DNA from: SKGN01 sp050948865
GTDB lineage: Bacteria; Bacillota_I; Bacilli_A; RF39; UBA660
Direction: 5' to 3'
Length of the DNA: 64,000 bases
Assembly (NCBI GenBank): GCA_050948865.1
Contig: JBMNEQ010000003.1
Location: 72,235-136,234 of the forward strand
The position numbers were made by a program, and so were the translations under genes. How positions within the stretch are numbered: the stretch's first letter is position 1; the number at the start of each line of letters is the position of its first letter. Below, piece by piece: positions 23,662 to 33,258 of the stretch. The notes beneath the pieces were generated by a model. That model did not search any database and was not told where the DNA came from. It saw only the letters and a program-made list of their open reading frames with translations.

Positions 23662-26613
23662 ATGTATTTAAAACAAGTTAAAATAAAGGGTTTTAAATCT
23701 TTTCCTAATCGATTAACGATTGATTTTAAAGAAGGATTAACGGGAATAGTTGGACCTAATGGTTCAGGAAAAAGTAATATTGTTGATGCTGTTCGTTGGG
23801 TTTTAGGGGAACAAAGTGTTAAATCATTACGGGGAGATAACTCTATGGCTGATGTTATTTTTTCTGGAAGTAAATCAAGAAATCCTTCTTCTTTAGCTTC
23901 TGTTACTTTGGTTTTTGATAATCAAGATAAATACTTTCCTTTAGAATATACTGAAGTTTCGATTAAAAGAGTAGTTTATCAAACAGGAGAAAATGAATAT
24001 TATTTAAATGGAGAAAAGTGTCGTTTAAAAGATATTAGTAATTTAATTATTGATGCTGGTTTAGCTAAAGAGTCTTTTAATATTATTACTCAAGGAAATA
24101 TTCAAGAGATTTTAAGTAGTAAACCAGAAGAGCGTCGTTTAATTTTAGAAGAGGCTGCAGGTATTTTAAAATATAAAAAAAGAAAAGAAGAAGCGATTAG
24201 AAAATTAGAACGAACTCATCTTCATATGGAAAGAATTGAAGATATTATTTTAGAATTAGAAAAACAAATAATTCCTTTAAAAGAACAAAAAGAAACAGCT
24301 AAATTATATTTATCTTATCAAGAAGAATTAGAAGATATAGAAATAGGGTTAATTAGTCAAGATCTTACTTTATTAAATCATACTTATCAATTTTCTAAAA
24401 AGGAAATAAAGGAATTAGAAAAAGAAATTTTTACTTTAGATAATGAAGATCATATTAAGCAAATAGAATTAGAAAAAAAGAAACTAGATCAGATTAAAGA
24501 TAATGAGAATTTGCATTTATTGCATCAAGAATTGATCGGGGTAACTAAAGAAGTTGAAAAGTTAGCAGGGCAAAGAAAATTAGTAGTTGAAAGAAGAAAA
24601 TATGATCAAGATGATGCTAAATTACATGAAGAAATGTTATTCTTAAAAGAAACAGAATTAAAAATTAATAATGACTTAGAAAATTTAAAAGGGGATATTG
24701 AGACTAAGAATAATGATTGGCTTTTATTTGATAAAAGAATAAATGATTTGAATGAAGATTTAAAGAAGGTTAATAAGAATCAAGAATTAACTTTAATAGA
24801 ATTAAATAAAAGGATAAGAATTAAAACTGAATTAAATCATCAAATAGAAGTTTTAAAGATATCAATATCTAATAATGAACGTTTACCTAGAGCAATAAAA
24901 GGAGTTTTAAACAATGAACAATTAGATGGAATTCATGATGTTCTTGGAAACTTATATAAAACTTCTTCAACTTATCAAACAGCTTTTAATGTGGCTCTTG
25001 GTTCTAGTAGTAATTTTGTAGTTGTTGATAATGATTATGTAGCGAAAGAAGCAATTACTTATTTAAAAGAAAATAAATTAGGACGGGTAACCTTTTTTCC
25101 TTTAAATATTATTAAACCAAGAAAAATGAATGATTATGAATATAATATGATTAATACTCATTCTTCTTTTATTGATCTTGCTTCTAATTTAATTACTTAT
25201 GATGAGAAATATCAAAATATTTTGTTAAATCAATTAGGAAATGTAATTATTGCTCGTGATTTAAAAGGGGCTAATGAAATTGGGAAAATAATCAATCATC
25301 AATATAAAATAGTTACTTTAGAAGGGGAATTACTTCATGTTGGAGGTTCTATTACTGGTGGAACATTAAAAAGTAATATAACTAGTTATAATGATCAAGA
25401 AGTCTTAAAAAATAAAGAGAAGCAATTAAAAAGAATCAATGAAGAAATTAAAGAATTAGAAGGAAAATTAAATGATTTTAAAATTAATCAACAAGAATAT
25501 GAATTAAAGAAGTATAATTTAACTATTGAAAGAGCTTCTTTAAAGGAAATGATTAAAAATAAGGAAGAATCTTTAATTAATTATGAAAATAAGTTAAAAG
25601 AGATAAAAGAGGAAATAAAAGGGGTTAATGATGTTTTAAATAATGTTTTAGATGAGGAAGAACAATCTTTAGTTAATGATTTTTATGAAAAGGATTTAAT
25701 TAAAAATAAATTAGATAAAAGAGTAGATAATTTAGGAAAAAAGATTAAAGATGATCAAGAAGAAATTATAGAATTAGAGCAATTATTAAAAAAGAAGCAA
25801 TTACTATTAAAAGATAAAAATAATCAATTAAAAAAATTAGAAGTTAAAACTAATCGTCTTGATGTTCAAATTGATAATTTATTATTAAGATTAAATGAAG
25901 AATATAAATTAACTTATGAAAAGGCAAAAGAGAAATATATTTTATCTATTTCTATAGAAGAAGCGAGGGACAAGGTTAACTATTTAAAAGAAGAAATTGA
26001 TAAATTAGGGGTTATTAATCAGGGGGCTATTATGGAATATGAACGGGTTAATGAACGTTATCAATTTTTAACTTTACAAAAAAATGATTTATTTAAAGCG
26101 GAAAATACTTTATTAGAAATTATTAAGGAAATGGATTTAATTACTAAAGAGTTATTTGAAGAAACTTTTAAATTAATTAATAAGGAATTTAAAATAGTTT
26201 TTAATCGTTTATTTAAAGGGGGAACAGCAGAATTAAAATTAGTTAATCCTAATAATATTTTAGAAACAGGAATTGATATTGTAGCTTTACCTCCAGGGAA
26301 AAAACTGCAGCATATTTCTTTATTATCAGGAGGAGAAAAAGCCTTAACAGCTATTTCTTTATTATTCGCTATTTTAAATGTTAAACCAGTTCCTTTTTGT
26401 ATTCTAGATGAAGTAGAGGCTCCTTTAGATGAAGCGAATGTTTTAGGATTTGTGGACTTTTTAAAAGACTTAAAAGTTAAAACTCAATTTATTATTATTA
26501 CTCATAAGAAGAAGACGATGGAATTTGTTGATGTTTTATATGGAATAACAATGCAAGAATCAGGAGTAAGTAAATTAGTTAGTGTAAAATTAGAAAACAT
26601 AACTGAAAAATAA
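23662..26613 (+). CDS. smc: chromosome partition protein SMC
   Basis: 983 residues: N-terminal ATPase half with Walker A GPNGSGKSN (~32), a long coiled coil, a hinge domain around residues 400-570 (GVLNNEQLDGIHDVLGNLY ... LLHVGGSITGG), a second coil, and a C-terminal half with signature LLSGGEKALTA and Walker B FCILDEVEAPLDEAN. It compacts and segregates the chromosome as a dimer with ScpA/ScpB. It is about 200 residues shorter than typical bacterial SMC (~1180), and the shortening lies in the coiled arms. Confidence 0.95.
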   Translation: MYLKQVKIKGFKSFPNRLTIDFKEGLTGIVGPNGSGKSNIVDAVRWVLGEQSVKSLRGDNSMADVIFSGSKSRNPSSLASVTLVFDNQDKYFPLEYTEVSIKRVVYQTGENEYYLNGEKCRLKDISNLIIDAGLAKESFNIITQGNIQEILSSKPEERRLILEEAAGILKYKKRKEEAIRKLERTHLHMERIEDIILELEKQIIPLKEQKETAKLYLSYQEELEDIEIGLISQDLTLLNHTYQFSKKEIKELEKEIFTLDNEDHIKQIELEKKKLDQIKDNENLHLLHQELIGVTKEVEKLAGQRKLVVERRKYDQDDAKLHEEMLFLKETELKINNDLENLKGDIETKNNDWLLFDKRINDLNEDLKKVNKNQELTLIELNKRIRIKTELNHQIEVLKISISNNERLPRAIKGVLNNEQLDGIHDVLGNLYKTSSTYQTAFNVALGSSSNFVVVDNDYVAKEAITYLKENKLGRVTFFPLNIIKPRKMNDYEYNMINTHSSFIDLASNLITYDEKYQNILLNQLGNVIIARDLKGANEIGKIINHQYKIVTLEGELLHVGGSITGGTLKSNITSYNDQEVLKNKEKQLKRINEEIKELEGKLNDFKINQQEYELKKYNLTIERASLKEMIKNKEESLINYENKLKEIKEEIKGVNDVLNNVLDEEEQSLVNDFYEKDLIKNKLDKRVDNLGKKIKDDQEEIIELEQLLKKKQLLLKDKNNQLKKLEVKTNRLDVQIDNLLLRLNEEYKLTYEKAKEKYILSISIEEARDKVNYLKEEIDKLGVINQGAIMEYERVNERYQFLTLQKNDLFKAENTLLEIIKEMDLITKELFEETFKLINKEFKIVFNRLFKGGTAELKLVNPNNILETGIDIVALPPGKKLQHISLLSGGEKALTAISLLFAILNVKPVPFCILDEVEAPLDEANVLGFVDFLKDLKVKTQFIIITHKKKTMEFVDVLYGITMQESGVSKLVSVKLENITEK

Positions 26614-26642
26614 ATCATATAGTATGATAAGAGGCTGATCAT

Positions 26643-26744
26643 ATGAAAAGAAATTTATCTTCGTTTGCCCAGTTAAAGTTATGTTTAATAATATTTATAG
26701 TTTTATCTTTAATTATTATTATAAGTGCTTTAGTGGCATTTTAA
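26643..26744 (+). CDS. small single-span membrane protein (33 aa)
   Basis: 33 codons with ATG 8 bases after AGAGG and one hydrophobic segment covering residues ~13-33. It starts 30 bases after smc, and its stop codon is the first part of the terminator. No family recognised. The good ribosome site and coupling to a terminator argue for a real gene. Confidence 0.5.
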   Translation: MKRNLSSFAQLKLCLIIFIVLSLIIIISALVAF

Positions 26745-26770
26745 AACCACCTTAATAAAAGGTGGTTTTG
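26743..26770 (+). terminator. bidirectional terminator between smc and def
   Basis: Stem AACCACCTT/AAGGTGGTT (26745-26753 with 26759-26767) flanked by A and T runs. It serves the rnc-smc unit on + and def on -. Confidence 0.8.
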
Positions 26771-26771
26771 T

Positions 26772-27314
26772 TTAAATTGGTCTCATTTTTTCTTCGTCTT
26801 TATAGGGATTAACTTTGTCAATATGATCGATAAATAAAATTCCTTCTAAATGATCTATTTCATGTTGAATAGCGATCGCTAATTCTTCTCTTGCTCTTAA
26901 TGTTTGTTTTTCTCCTAATTGATTAAAATATTCAATTGTAACTCTAGCATATCTTGGAACAATTCCTTCTACTTCCCTATTAACACTTAAGCATCCTTCA
27001 CCGCCATCAGCATAAATTAATTCTTCAGCATGACTAATTATTTTTGGATTAATAATGATGTATTTATTAAATACTCCTTTTTCTTGTTCATGGGCAATAA
27101 CAAAGTATCTTTTTGGTATTCCTAGTTGAATAGCCGCTAAACCCATTCCTGGTCTTAAATTATTTTTAGTGGCTATTTCTTCAATTTGACTATTAATTAA
27201 ATAATCTAACATATTTTTAATGTTTTCTTTTTCCTTATTAGAAAGGGGAAAAACAATTTCTTTACTACTTACTCTTAACATTTTATCTTTTTCATCTAAG
27301 ATATCTTTTAGCAT
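26772..27314 (-). CDS. def: peptide deformylase
   Basis: About 180 residues with the three motifs of the enzyme: GMGLAAIQLGIP, EGCLSV (metal-binding Cys) and QHEIDHLEGILF (two metal-binding His and the catalytic Glu). It removes the formyl group from new proteins. The ATG at 27314, about 9 bases after GAGGTGAAG, is chosen; a GTG at 27329 lies inside that ribosome site. It is transcribed towards smc and shares the terminator. Confidence 0.94.
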   Translation of the reverse strand: MLKDILDEKDKMLRVSSKEIVFPLSNKEKENIKNMLDYLINSQIEEIATKNNLRPGMGLAAIQLGIPKRYFVIAHEQEKGVFNKYIIINPKIISHAEELIYADGGEGCLSVNREVEGIVPRYARVTIEYFNQLGEKQTLRAREELAIAIQHEIDHLEGILFIDHIDKVNPYKDEEKMRPI

Positions 27315-27370
27315 TAACAAAATCTTCACCTCAAATCAAGTAATATTTTAACATGAAAATTGGTGAATGT

Positions 27371-27402
27371 AAAAAAAGAGAAAACTATTTTACTAGTTTT
27401 CT
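27371..27402 (-). terminator. Rho-independent terminator after the small Gly/Cys protein
   Basis: On the minus strand a 9-bp stem (27394-27402 with 27379-27387) is followed by CTTTTTTT. Confidence 0.7.
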
Positions 27403-27404
27403 AA

Positions 27405-27560
27405 TTAACAATAAATTCGAGAGCTTAAAACAATAACTAAAAGTATAAATAAAACTAAAATAATTGATGAATTACTCCATAAAGTAGGGACTAAGCAAGG
27501 ATTAATACTAGGTCCTCCCCAATTATTATACCCACATCCACCAAGACCACAAGAATACAT
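27405..27560 (-). CDS. YjcZ-like small Gly/Cys protein with C-terminal membrane span (51 aa)
   Basis: 51 residues. The N-terminus is MYSCGLGGCGYNNWGG, followed by one hydrophobic segment (residues ~32-47, SIILVLFILLVIVLSS). This layout is that of the YjcZ/YtxC-like small sporulation-associated proteins of Bacilli. A strong GGAGGA lies 8 bases before the ATG and a terminator follows. The family call rests on layout only. Confidence 0.65.
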   Translation of the reverse strand: MYSCGLGGCGYNNWGGPSINPCLVPTLWSNSSIILVLFILLVIVLSSRIYC

Positions 27561-27699
27561 ATTTTATTCCTCCTTTAAACTATTTTATTATAGTTTATTA
27601 AAAAGGTGTTAAATTGGTTATAGTAATCACCTAATATTTTATATTAGGACTTTTAAAACTTAAAGAATATGATATTATATTATTATAGAAGGTGGCAAA

Positions 27700-28845
27700 G
27701 TGAAACGATTATTAGGAAGAATGGACAAACCATTATTATTATTAACTATTATTATGTTTATTTTTGGTTCTGTGATGATTTTAAGTATTTCTAGTATTAA
27801 AGCAGCTGTTATTGGTAATCCTTATATTTATTTTATTAAACATATGTCCGTTTTATTGCTTGGTTTTATTGCTTTTATTATTATTGTTAATATCCCTTTA
27901 AAAAGTTATAAAAGAATTCTTCCCTTAGCAGTATATTTAATAATCTTTGCTTTATTTTTTGTTTATAGTTATGGAGTAGCAGTTCATAGTGCTAAACGGT
28001 GGATTGATATGGGGATTTTTGCTTTTCAACCTAGTGAGTTTGCGAAAACTATTTTAATTCTTTATATGGGAAATTATTATCTTCAACATTATCGAAGTAA
28101 GAAAGCTATTGTTTTATTTAAACCATTATTATTAGGTTTAATAATCTTTGTTTTAACCTTTTTACAACCTGATTTAGGGACTGCTTCTATAATTTTGGGA
28201 ATAATTGTTTTTATCTTTTTATCTTTGCCTCTAGAAAAGAATTTTAAAAGAAGAACTATTCAAATTGGGATATTAGGATTGGTTATTTTGGTTTTAACTT
28301 TTGCTTTTAATCGGGATTTTCTTTTAAGAGAAGGACAATTAGAAAGATTTGTTTATAAAAATCCTTGTCAAAGATATACTGAAAAAACAGGTTATCAAGT
28401 TTGTAATGGTTTTATTGCTATTAATAATGGGGGATTATTGGGAGTTGGACTTGGTAATAGTACTCAAAAATATTTATATTTACCCGCGGCTCATACAGAT
28501 TTTATTTTTCCTGTGATTGTGGAAGAATTAGGTTTAGTTACTGGTTTGATTATTCTTTTTATTTATCTTTATATATTATACAGAATTTTATTAATTGCTA
28601 ATCGTAGTTATAATTTAATGGGAGGAATAATTGCTTATGGGGTAGCAATTTATTTATTTTTACATATTTCAGTTAATTTAATAGGGGTATTAGGACTATT
28701 TTTATTAACAGGAGCTCCTATTCCTTTTTTAAGTTATGGTGGTTCTTATGTTTTAAATTTAATTATTAGTTTAGCTTTTGTTCAAAGAGTGGAAATAGAA
28801 AATAATATTTATTTAAAGAAAAGAATAATAAAACAAGGACTTTAA
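27700..28845 (+). CDS. RodA/FtsW-family SEDS glycosyltransferase
   Basis: 381 residues with about ten membrane helices and SEDS motifs: KRWIDMGIFAFQPSEFAK (essential region), LQPDLGTA, LPAAHTDFIFPVIVEELG, and GLFLLTGAPIPFLSYGGS near the end. It polymerises lipid II into glycan strands, with a class B PBP. Length and motif wording fit RodA or FtsW. It is not in the murG-ftsZ cluster, so which of the two it serves is unresolved. GTG start after GGTGGC. Confidence 0.9.
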   Translation: MKRLLGRMDKPLLLLTIIMFIFGSVMILSISSIKAAVIGNPYIYFIKHMSVLLLGFIAFIIIVNIPLKSYKRILPLAVYLIIFALFFVYSYGVAVHSAKRWIDMGIFAFQPSEFAKTILILYMGNYYLQHYRSKKAIVLFKPLLLGLIIFVLTFLQPDLGTASIILGIIVFIFLSLPLEKNFKRRTIQIGILGLVILVLTFAFNRDFLLREGQLERFVYKNPCQRYTEKTGYQVCNGFIAINNGGLLGVGLGNSTQKYLYLPAAHTDFIFPVIVEELGLVTGLIILFIYLYILYRILLIANRSYNLMGGIIAYGVAIYLFLHISVNLIGVLGLFLLTGAPIPFLSYGGSYVLNLIISLAFVQRVEIENNIYLKKRIIKQGL

Positions 28846-28886
28846 ATCTTTATCAAGAAATAATCTTTTAGGGAAGGAGATTAATT

Positions 28887-29561
28887 GTGATAAAGAGAAA
28901 GAAAATAATTATTATTAGCAGTTTTATTTTGCTAGGGGGATTATTCTTTTATTTTTCTTCATTGAAGAAAGAAGAAGAAGAAGAAGAAAAAGAACCAGAA
29001 CTTTTAATTGTTCAAAAAGAGGAAAAAGAAGAAATCAAAGAAAATTATGTTGTTGATATAAAAGGAGCTATTATTAAGCCCCAGGTTTATGAAATAGAAG
29101 TTGGGAAAAGGGTTATTGATGTGATTAATAAAGCTGGAGGCTTAACGAAAGAGGCAGATACTAGTGTTATAAATTTAAGTAAAAAGGTTATTGATGAGAT
29201 GGTTATTATAATTTATACTAAAAAAGAAATAGAAGATTTTAAAAAGAAATTAAAGGAACCAACCTTAATAGAAGTAATAAAATATATTGAAAAAAATGAT
29301 TGTCCTGATCCTTTAATTAATGATGCTTGTCTTAATAACTCTTCTGATGATGTTTTAAAAGAAAATAAGGGTTTAGTTTCTCTTAATGAAGCTTCATTAG
29401 GGGAATTATTGACTTTAACTGGTATTGGTGAAGTTAAAGCTTTAGCAATTATTGATTACCGTGAAGAAAATGGTCCTTTTAAAAGCATTGAAGAATTAAT
29501 GGAGGTTAAAGGGATAGGGGAAAGCATTTTTGCTAAAATTAAGGATTATATTACTATCTAA
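28887..29561 (+). CDS. comEA: ComEA-like competence DNA-binding protein
   Basis: 224 residues: N-terminal membrane anchor (~6-25), an acidic linker of many Glu, a SLBB domain (VVDIKGAIIKPQVYEIEVGKRV ... INKAGGLTKEAD, ~50-110), and two helix-hairpin-helix motifs at the C-terminus (LTLTGIGEVKALAIIDY, MEVKGIGESIFAKI). ComEA binds double-stranded DNA outside the cell and passes it to ComEC, which is encoded next and overlaps by 32 bases. Confidence 0.92.
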   Translation: MIKRKKIIIISSFILLGGLFFYFSSLKKEEEEEEKEPELLIVQKEEKEEIKENYVVDIKGAIIKPQVYEIEVGKRVIDVINKAGGLTKEADTSVINLSKKVIDEMVIIIYTKKEIEDFKKKLKEPTLIEVIKYIEKNDCPDPLINDACLNNSSDDVLKENKGLVSLNEASLGELLTLTGIGEVKALAIIDYREENGPFKSIEELMEVKGIGESIFAKIKDYITI

Positions 29562-31671
29562 TTTTCTTTATTTTAGTTTTGTTATTCTTAGTTTAATTAT
29601 TGCTTTAATAAATATAAGTTATTTTTCTAAAACTAGTTTATATACTTTAGCTGATACGGTAGTAGAAGGTTATATTCATGCTTTAAATATTGAGGGGAAT
29701 CATTTACAATTAGAAGTAAGAGGTAAAGAAAAAGTTTTGGTTAATTACTATTTTAAAACTTATCAAGAAAAGAAAGAGTTTAATCTTTGTTTAGGAGATT
29801 ATATAAAAGCAGAGGGAACTTTTTCTTTACCTAGTGAAAATAGAGTTTTTAATTTATTTAATTATCGGAAGTATTTATCTTATAATGGTATTTTTTATTT
29901 AGTTAAAGCTAAAGAAATAATCAAATTAAAATCTTCTAATAAAATAAGATATAAGTTTAAACAAGGGGTTATTAATAGAATTTCTTTATTAAGAAGGTCT
30001 TCTAGTTATGTTCAAACCTTTATTTTAGGTAATAAAAAGGGAATTGATCCTTTTGTTTATCAGTCTTATCAAGAAAATGGAGTAAGTCATTTATTTGCGC
30101 TATCAGGAATGCATGTTAGTTTATTAGCCTTAATTTTATTGTTTATTTTAAAAAATTTAAAAGTTGATGAAGTTAAAAGTTATATAATTACTGTTTTATT
30201 CTTGTTTTGTTATGCTTTTTTAGCTGATTTTACTGCTTCTATTATGAGGGCAACTCTTTTTTTTACTTTATTAGGAATTAATAGAATTTATTACTTTCAT
30301 ATTAAAACTTTAAATATTTTAGGAGTAACTTTTTCTTTATTAATTTTGTTTAATCCTTATTTTCTTTATGACATTGGTTTTCAATTTTCTTTGATTATTA
30401 GTTTTTATTTAATTTTATTTCAAGAATTAATTAATAAATATTCTTCATATTTAGGTAAAACTTTAATAGTATCTTTTATTGCTTTTTTAGCAAGTATTCC
30501 TATTACGATTAATAACTTTTTTATGATTAATTTATTTACTCCTTTTTATAACTTAATTTTTGTTCCTTTAGTTTCTTTTCTTGTTTTACCAATATCTTTA
30601 CTAACTTTTGTTTTTCCAATCCTTGATCAAGTTTTATCTTTAATAATAATGATGATGGAAAGTATTTCTTTATTTATTAATAAATTATCAGTAGGGACTT
30701 TAATTTTATCTAAACCATCAATATTTATTCTTATTCTTTATTATTTAGTTATTACTTTTGTTTTATTAGAGTTTTTATATAATCGTTATTATTATTTTCT
30801 TTTAATAGTAATTTTATTATTTGTTCATACTAATAGTAATTATTTTAAGAAAATTCCTTATTTAGTTTTTATTGATGTTGGACAAGGTGATTCTATTTTA
30901 ATAAATTTACCTTCTAATAAGGGAACCATTTTAGTTGATACTGGGGGAGAATATAAATTTAATTTTTTAAATTGGCAACAAAAAAGAAAACCTTTTTCTT
31001 TAGGAAAAGATCTAATTATTCCTTATCTTCGTTCTGAAGGAATTAAAAAAATTGATTATTTAGTTTTAACTCATGGTCATATTGATCATTTAGGAGAAGC
31101 TTTGATGATTATTAATAATTTTCCAGTTAAAACAGTAGTTTTGGGGAAATCTTCTTTAACAGAGATTGAAGAGGATCTGATTAAAGAATTAAAAAGAATA
31201 AAAAAGCCTTATTTATTTTTGGGCGCTGATGATGTTTTAAGATTAAAAGAATTTACTTTTTATGTTTTAAATCCTAATGATGATAATAATCCTAATGATG
31301 ATAGTCTTGTTCTTTATTTTAGATTAAATCAACAATCTGTTTTATTAACAGGAGATATCTCTAAAAGTATTGAATATAAATTAATTAATACATATAATCT
31401 TTTTAATGTGGATATACTAAAAGTAGGTCATCATGGCTCTTATACTAGTAGTAGTGAAGAATTTTTAGATATTTTAAATCCTTTATATGGTGTTATTATG
31501 GTTGGGGAGAATAATAAGTTTGATCATCCCCATCCGCAAGTTTTAAAAAGATTAGAAGAACGTTTGGTGAAAACCTTTTTAACTAGTGAACAAGGAAGTA
31601 TAAAATTCTTTTTAAAAAAAGAAGGAGTAACTTTTAAAACAGTGAAGCCATATGATATTTTAGAACACTAA
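29530..31671 (+). CDS. comEC: ComEC/Rec2 DNA uptake channel
   Basis: 713 residues: N-terminal membrane segments and OB-like domain, a central competence domain (HLFALSGMHVSLLALIL, SIMRATLF), more membrane helices, and a C-terminal metallo-beta-lactamase domain from ~residue 445 with DVGQGDSILI, LTHGHIDHLGEA, LTGDIS and GHHGS metal-binding motifs. It forms the pore that takes single-stranded DNA into the cell. TTG start 8 bases after GGGG, inside comEA. With the pilin-like genes here it hints at natural competence; no pilus motor gene lies in the window. Confidence 0.92.
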   Translation: MLKLRIILLSNFLYFSFVILSLIIALINISYFSKTSLYTLADTVVEGYIHALNIEGNHLQLEVRGKEKVLVNYYFKTYQEKKEFNLCLGDYIKAEGTFSLPSENRVFNLFNYRKYLSYNGIFYLVKAKEIIKLKSSNKIRYKFKQGVINRISLLRRSSSYVQTFILGNKKGIDPFVYQSYQENGVSHLFALSGMHVSLLALILLFILKNLKVDEVKSYIITVLFLFCYAFLADFTASIMRATLFFTLLGINRIYYFHIKTLNILGVTFSLLILFNPYFLYDIGFQFSLIISFYLILFQELINKYSSYLGKTLIVSFIAFLASIPITINNFFMINLFTPFYNLIFVPLVSFLVLPISLLTFVFPILDQVLSLIIMMMESISLFINKLSVGTLILSKPSIFILILYYLVITFVLLEFLYNRYYYFLLIVILLFVHTNSNYFKKIPYLVFIDVGQGDSILINLPSNKGTILVDTGGEYKFNFLNWQQKRKPFSLGKDLIIPYLRSEGIKKIDYLVLTHGHIDHLGEALMIINNFPVKTVVLGKSSLTEIEEDLIKELKRIKKPYLFLGADDVLRLKEFTFYVLNPNDDNNPNDDSLVLYFRLNQQSVLLTGDISKSIEYKLINTYNLFNVDILKVGHHGSYTSSSEEFLDILNPLYGVIMVGENNKFDHPHPQVLKRLEERLVKTFLTSEQGSIKFFLKKEGVTFKTVKPYDILEH

Positions 31672-31683
31672 TACATTTAGTGT

Positions 31684-31717
31684 TAATATAGATGAAGGGA
31701 GCCTTTAGGGCTTCTTT
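31684..31717 (+). terminator. probable terminator after comEC
   Basis: An imperfect GGGAGCC/GGGCTTC-type stem near 31694-31717 ends in CTTTC. A short CACTAA..TTAGTG hairpin lies just before it, over the comEC stop. Confidence 0.45.
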
Positions 31718-31765
31718 CTGTCTTCAAGATGTGTTATACTTTAATTAAATAATGGAGGAATGAAG

Positions 31766-32299
31766 ATGAGTTTATTTATTACTTGTTTATTAATCGCTTC
31801 AGTAAGAATTGTTGATGTTTCTTTGGGAACTTTAAGAATGGTTTTAACAATAAGAGGAAAAAGAGGTATTGGTTCTTTAATTGGTTTTGTAGAAGTTTTA
31901 GTTTGGTTTTTAATAGTTAGAAGAGCCTTAACAGCTGTTGAAGGAGGTCTTTTTATAGCGGTTTCTTATGCTGGAGGGTTTGCGATTGGAACTTATATTG
32001 GAATTTGGTTAGAAGAAAAACTAGCGATTGGTAATGTTTCTATTCAAGTTATAACTAAAGGAAAAGATTATAATTTAGTGAAAGTTTTAAGAAAAGAAGG
32101 GTATGCAGTTTCTACAATTATAACTAAGGGAAAGGATCAGGAAAACTTATTATTATTGATTGAAGTAAGTCGACGACAAATTAAGAAAACAATCTCTTTA
32201 ATAAATGAGTTAGCTAAAGATTCATTTATAACTGTTTCTGAAACAAGACATATTATTGGTGGTTATTTTCATCCAGAAAATAGAAGAAGGTTTTTATGA
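31766..32299 (+). CDS. UPF0316 (DUF5698/DUF2179) membrane protein
   Basis: About 177 residues: three membrane segments in the first 80 residues (FITCLLIASVRIVDVSLGTLRMVL is the family opening) and a C-terminal DUF2179 domain (ISTIITKGKDQENLLLLIEVSRRQ ... DSFITVSETRHIIGGYF). The soluble domain type may bind nucleotides in relatives; function unknown. ATG at 31766 is 7 bases after GGAGG, whereas the ATG at 31760 is too close. It overlaps holA by 4 bases. Confidence 0.88.
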   Translation: MSLFITCLLIASVRIVDVSLGTLRMVLTIRGKRGIGSLIGFVEVLVWFLIVRRALTAVEGGLFIAVSYAGGFAIGTYIGIWLEEKLAIGNVSIQVITKGKDYNLVKVLRKEGYAVSTIITKGKDQENLLLLIEVSRRQIKKTISLINELAKDSFITVSETRHIIGGYFHPENRRRFL

Positions 32300-33258
32300 A
32301 AAACTTTTATGTTTTTTATGGAGAGGAAGAATATTTAATTAATCAAGAAAAAAAGAAACTTAAGGAAAAGTTTCTTCTTCATAATACTAATTTTAATATT
32401 ATTGAGTATGATTTAAAAGAATCTACTTTAGATGATCTTTTAGATGATGCTTTAATGCCGTCGATGTTTAGTAATGAAAAACTACTTATTTGCTGGAATA
32501 GTTATTTTTTAACAGCTTTAAAAGAAACTGAGGATAAAAGTCTTAATATTGAAAGATTAATTAATTATATTGATAATTATCAAGGTAAAAATACCATCAT
32601 ATTTATTGTTAATTATGAGAAAATAGATACAAGAAAGAAAATAGTAAAAAAATTAAAAGAAAAAGCATTGATTAAAGAATTTTCTTTATTGAAAGAAAGA
32701 GACTTAATTACTTATGCCCAGGATAAATTAAAAAAAGAAGGTTTTAAAATAGATTATTCTGCTTTAATCTTGTTAATTAGTAGAATTCATCAAAACATAG
32801 CGATTTTAAATAAAGAGTTAGAAAAATTAATGCTTTATAAAAATGATGATCAAGTAATAACTTCTTTTGATGTTGAGGAAATGATTCCTTCATCTTTTTT
32901 AGATGATGTTTTTGATTTGGTAAAAGTAGTTATTAAAAAGGATTTAGAAAGTATTTTAACTATTTATCAAAAATTATTAGATAAAAATGAAGAACCAGTT
33001 AAAATTATTGTTTTATTAGGAAATCAATTTAGATTGATTTATCAAACAAAAAGGATGCAACAATTAGGTTATTCCTTAAAGGAAATTACTACCCGATTAA
33101 AAGTGCATCCTTACCGTGTTCAATTAGCGAGTGAAATAAAAATAGAGCAACAATTATTATTAACTTATTTAGAACGTTTAGCTGATTTAGATATGGAAAT
33201 TAAAACAGGAAAGATAGATAAACAAATAGGTTTAGAATTATTTTTTCTTCGTTTATAA
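32296..33258 (+). CDS. holA: DNA polymerase III subunit delta
   Basis: 320 residues in the HolA pattern: NFYVFYGEEEYLINQEKKKL at the start, the AAA-like N-terminal half, KLKKEGFKIDYSALILLISRI, ELEKLMLY, and a C-terminal KIDKQIGLELFFLRL. It opens the sliding clamp as part of the clamp loader. The P-loop position (YGEEEYLI) is not a functional Walker A, as is normal for delta. It converges with lexA, overlapping by 6 bases. Confidence 0.9.
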   Translation: MKNFYVFYGEEEYLINQEKKKLKEKFLLHNTNFNIIEYDLKESTLDDLLDDALMPSMFSNEKLLICWNSYFLTALKETEDKSLNIERLINYIDNYQGKNTIIFIVNYEKIDTRKKIVKKLKEKALIKEFSLLKERDLITYAQDKLKKEGFKIDYSALILLISRIHQNIAILNKELEKLMLYKNDDQVITSFDVEEMIPSSFLDDVFDLVKVVIKKDLESILTIYQKLLDKNEEPVKIIVLLGNQFRLIYQTKRMQQLGYSLKEITTRLKVHPYRVQLASEIKIEQQLLLTYLERLADLDMEIKTGKIDKQIGLELFFLRL

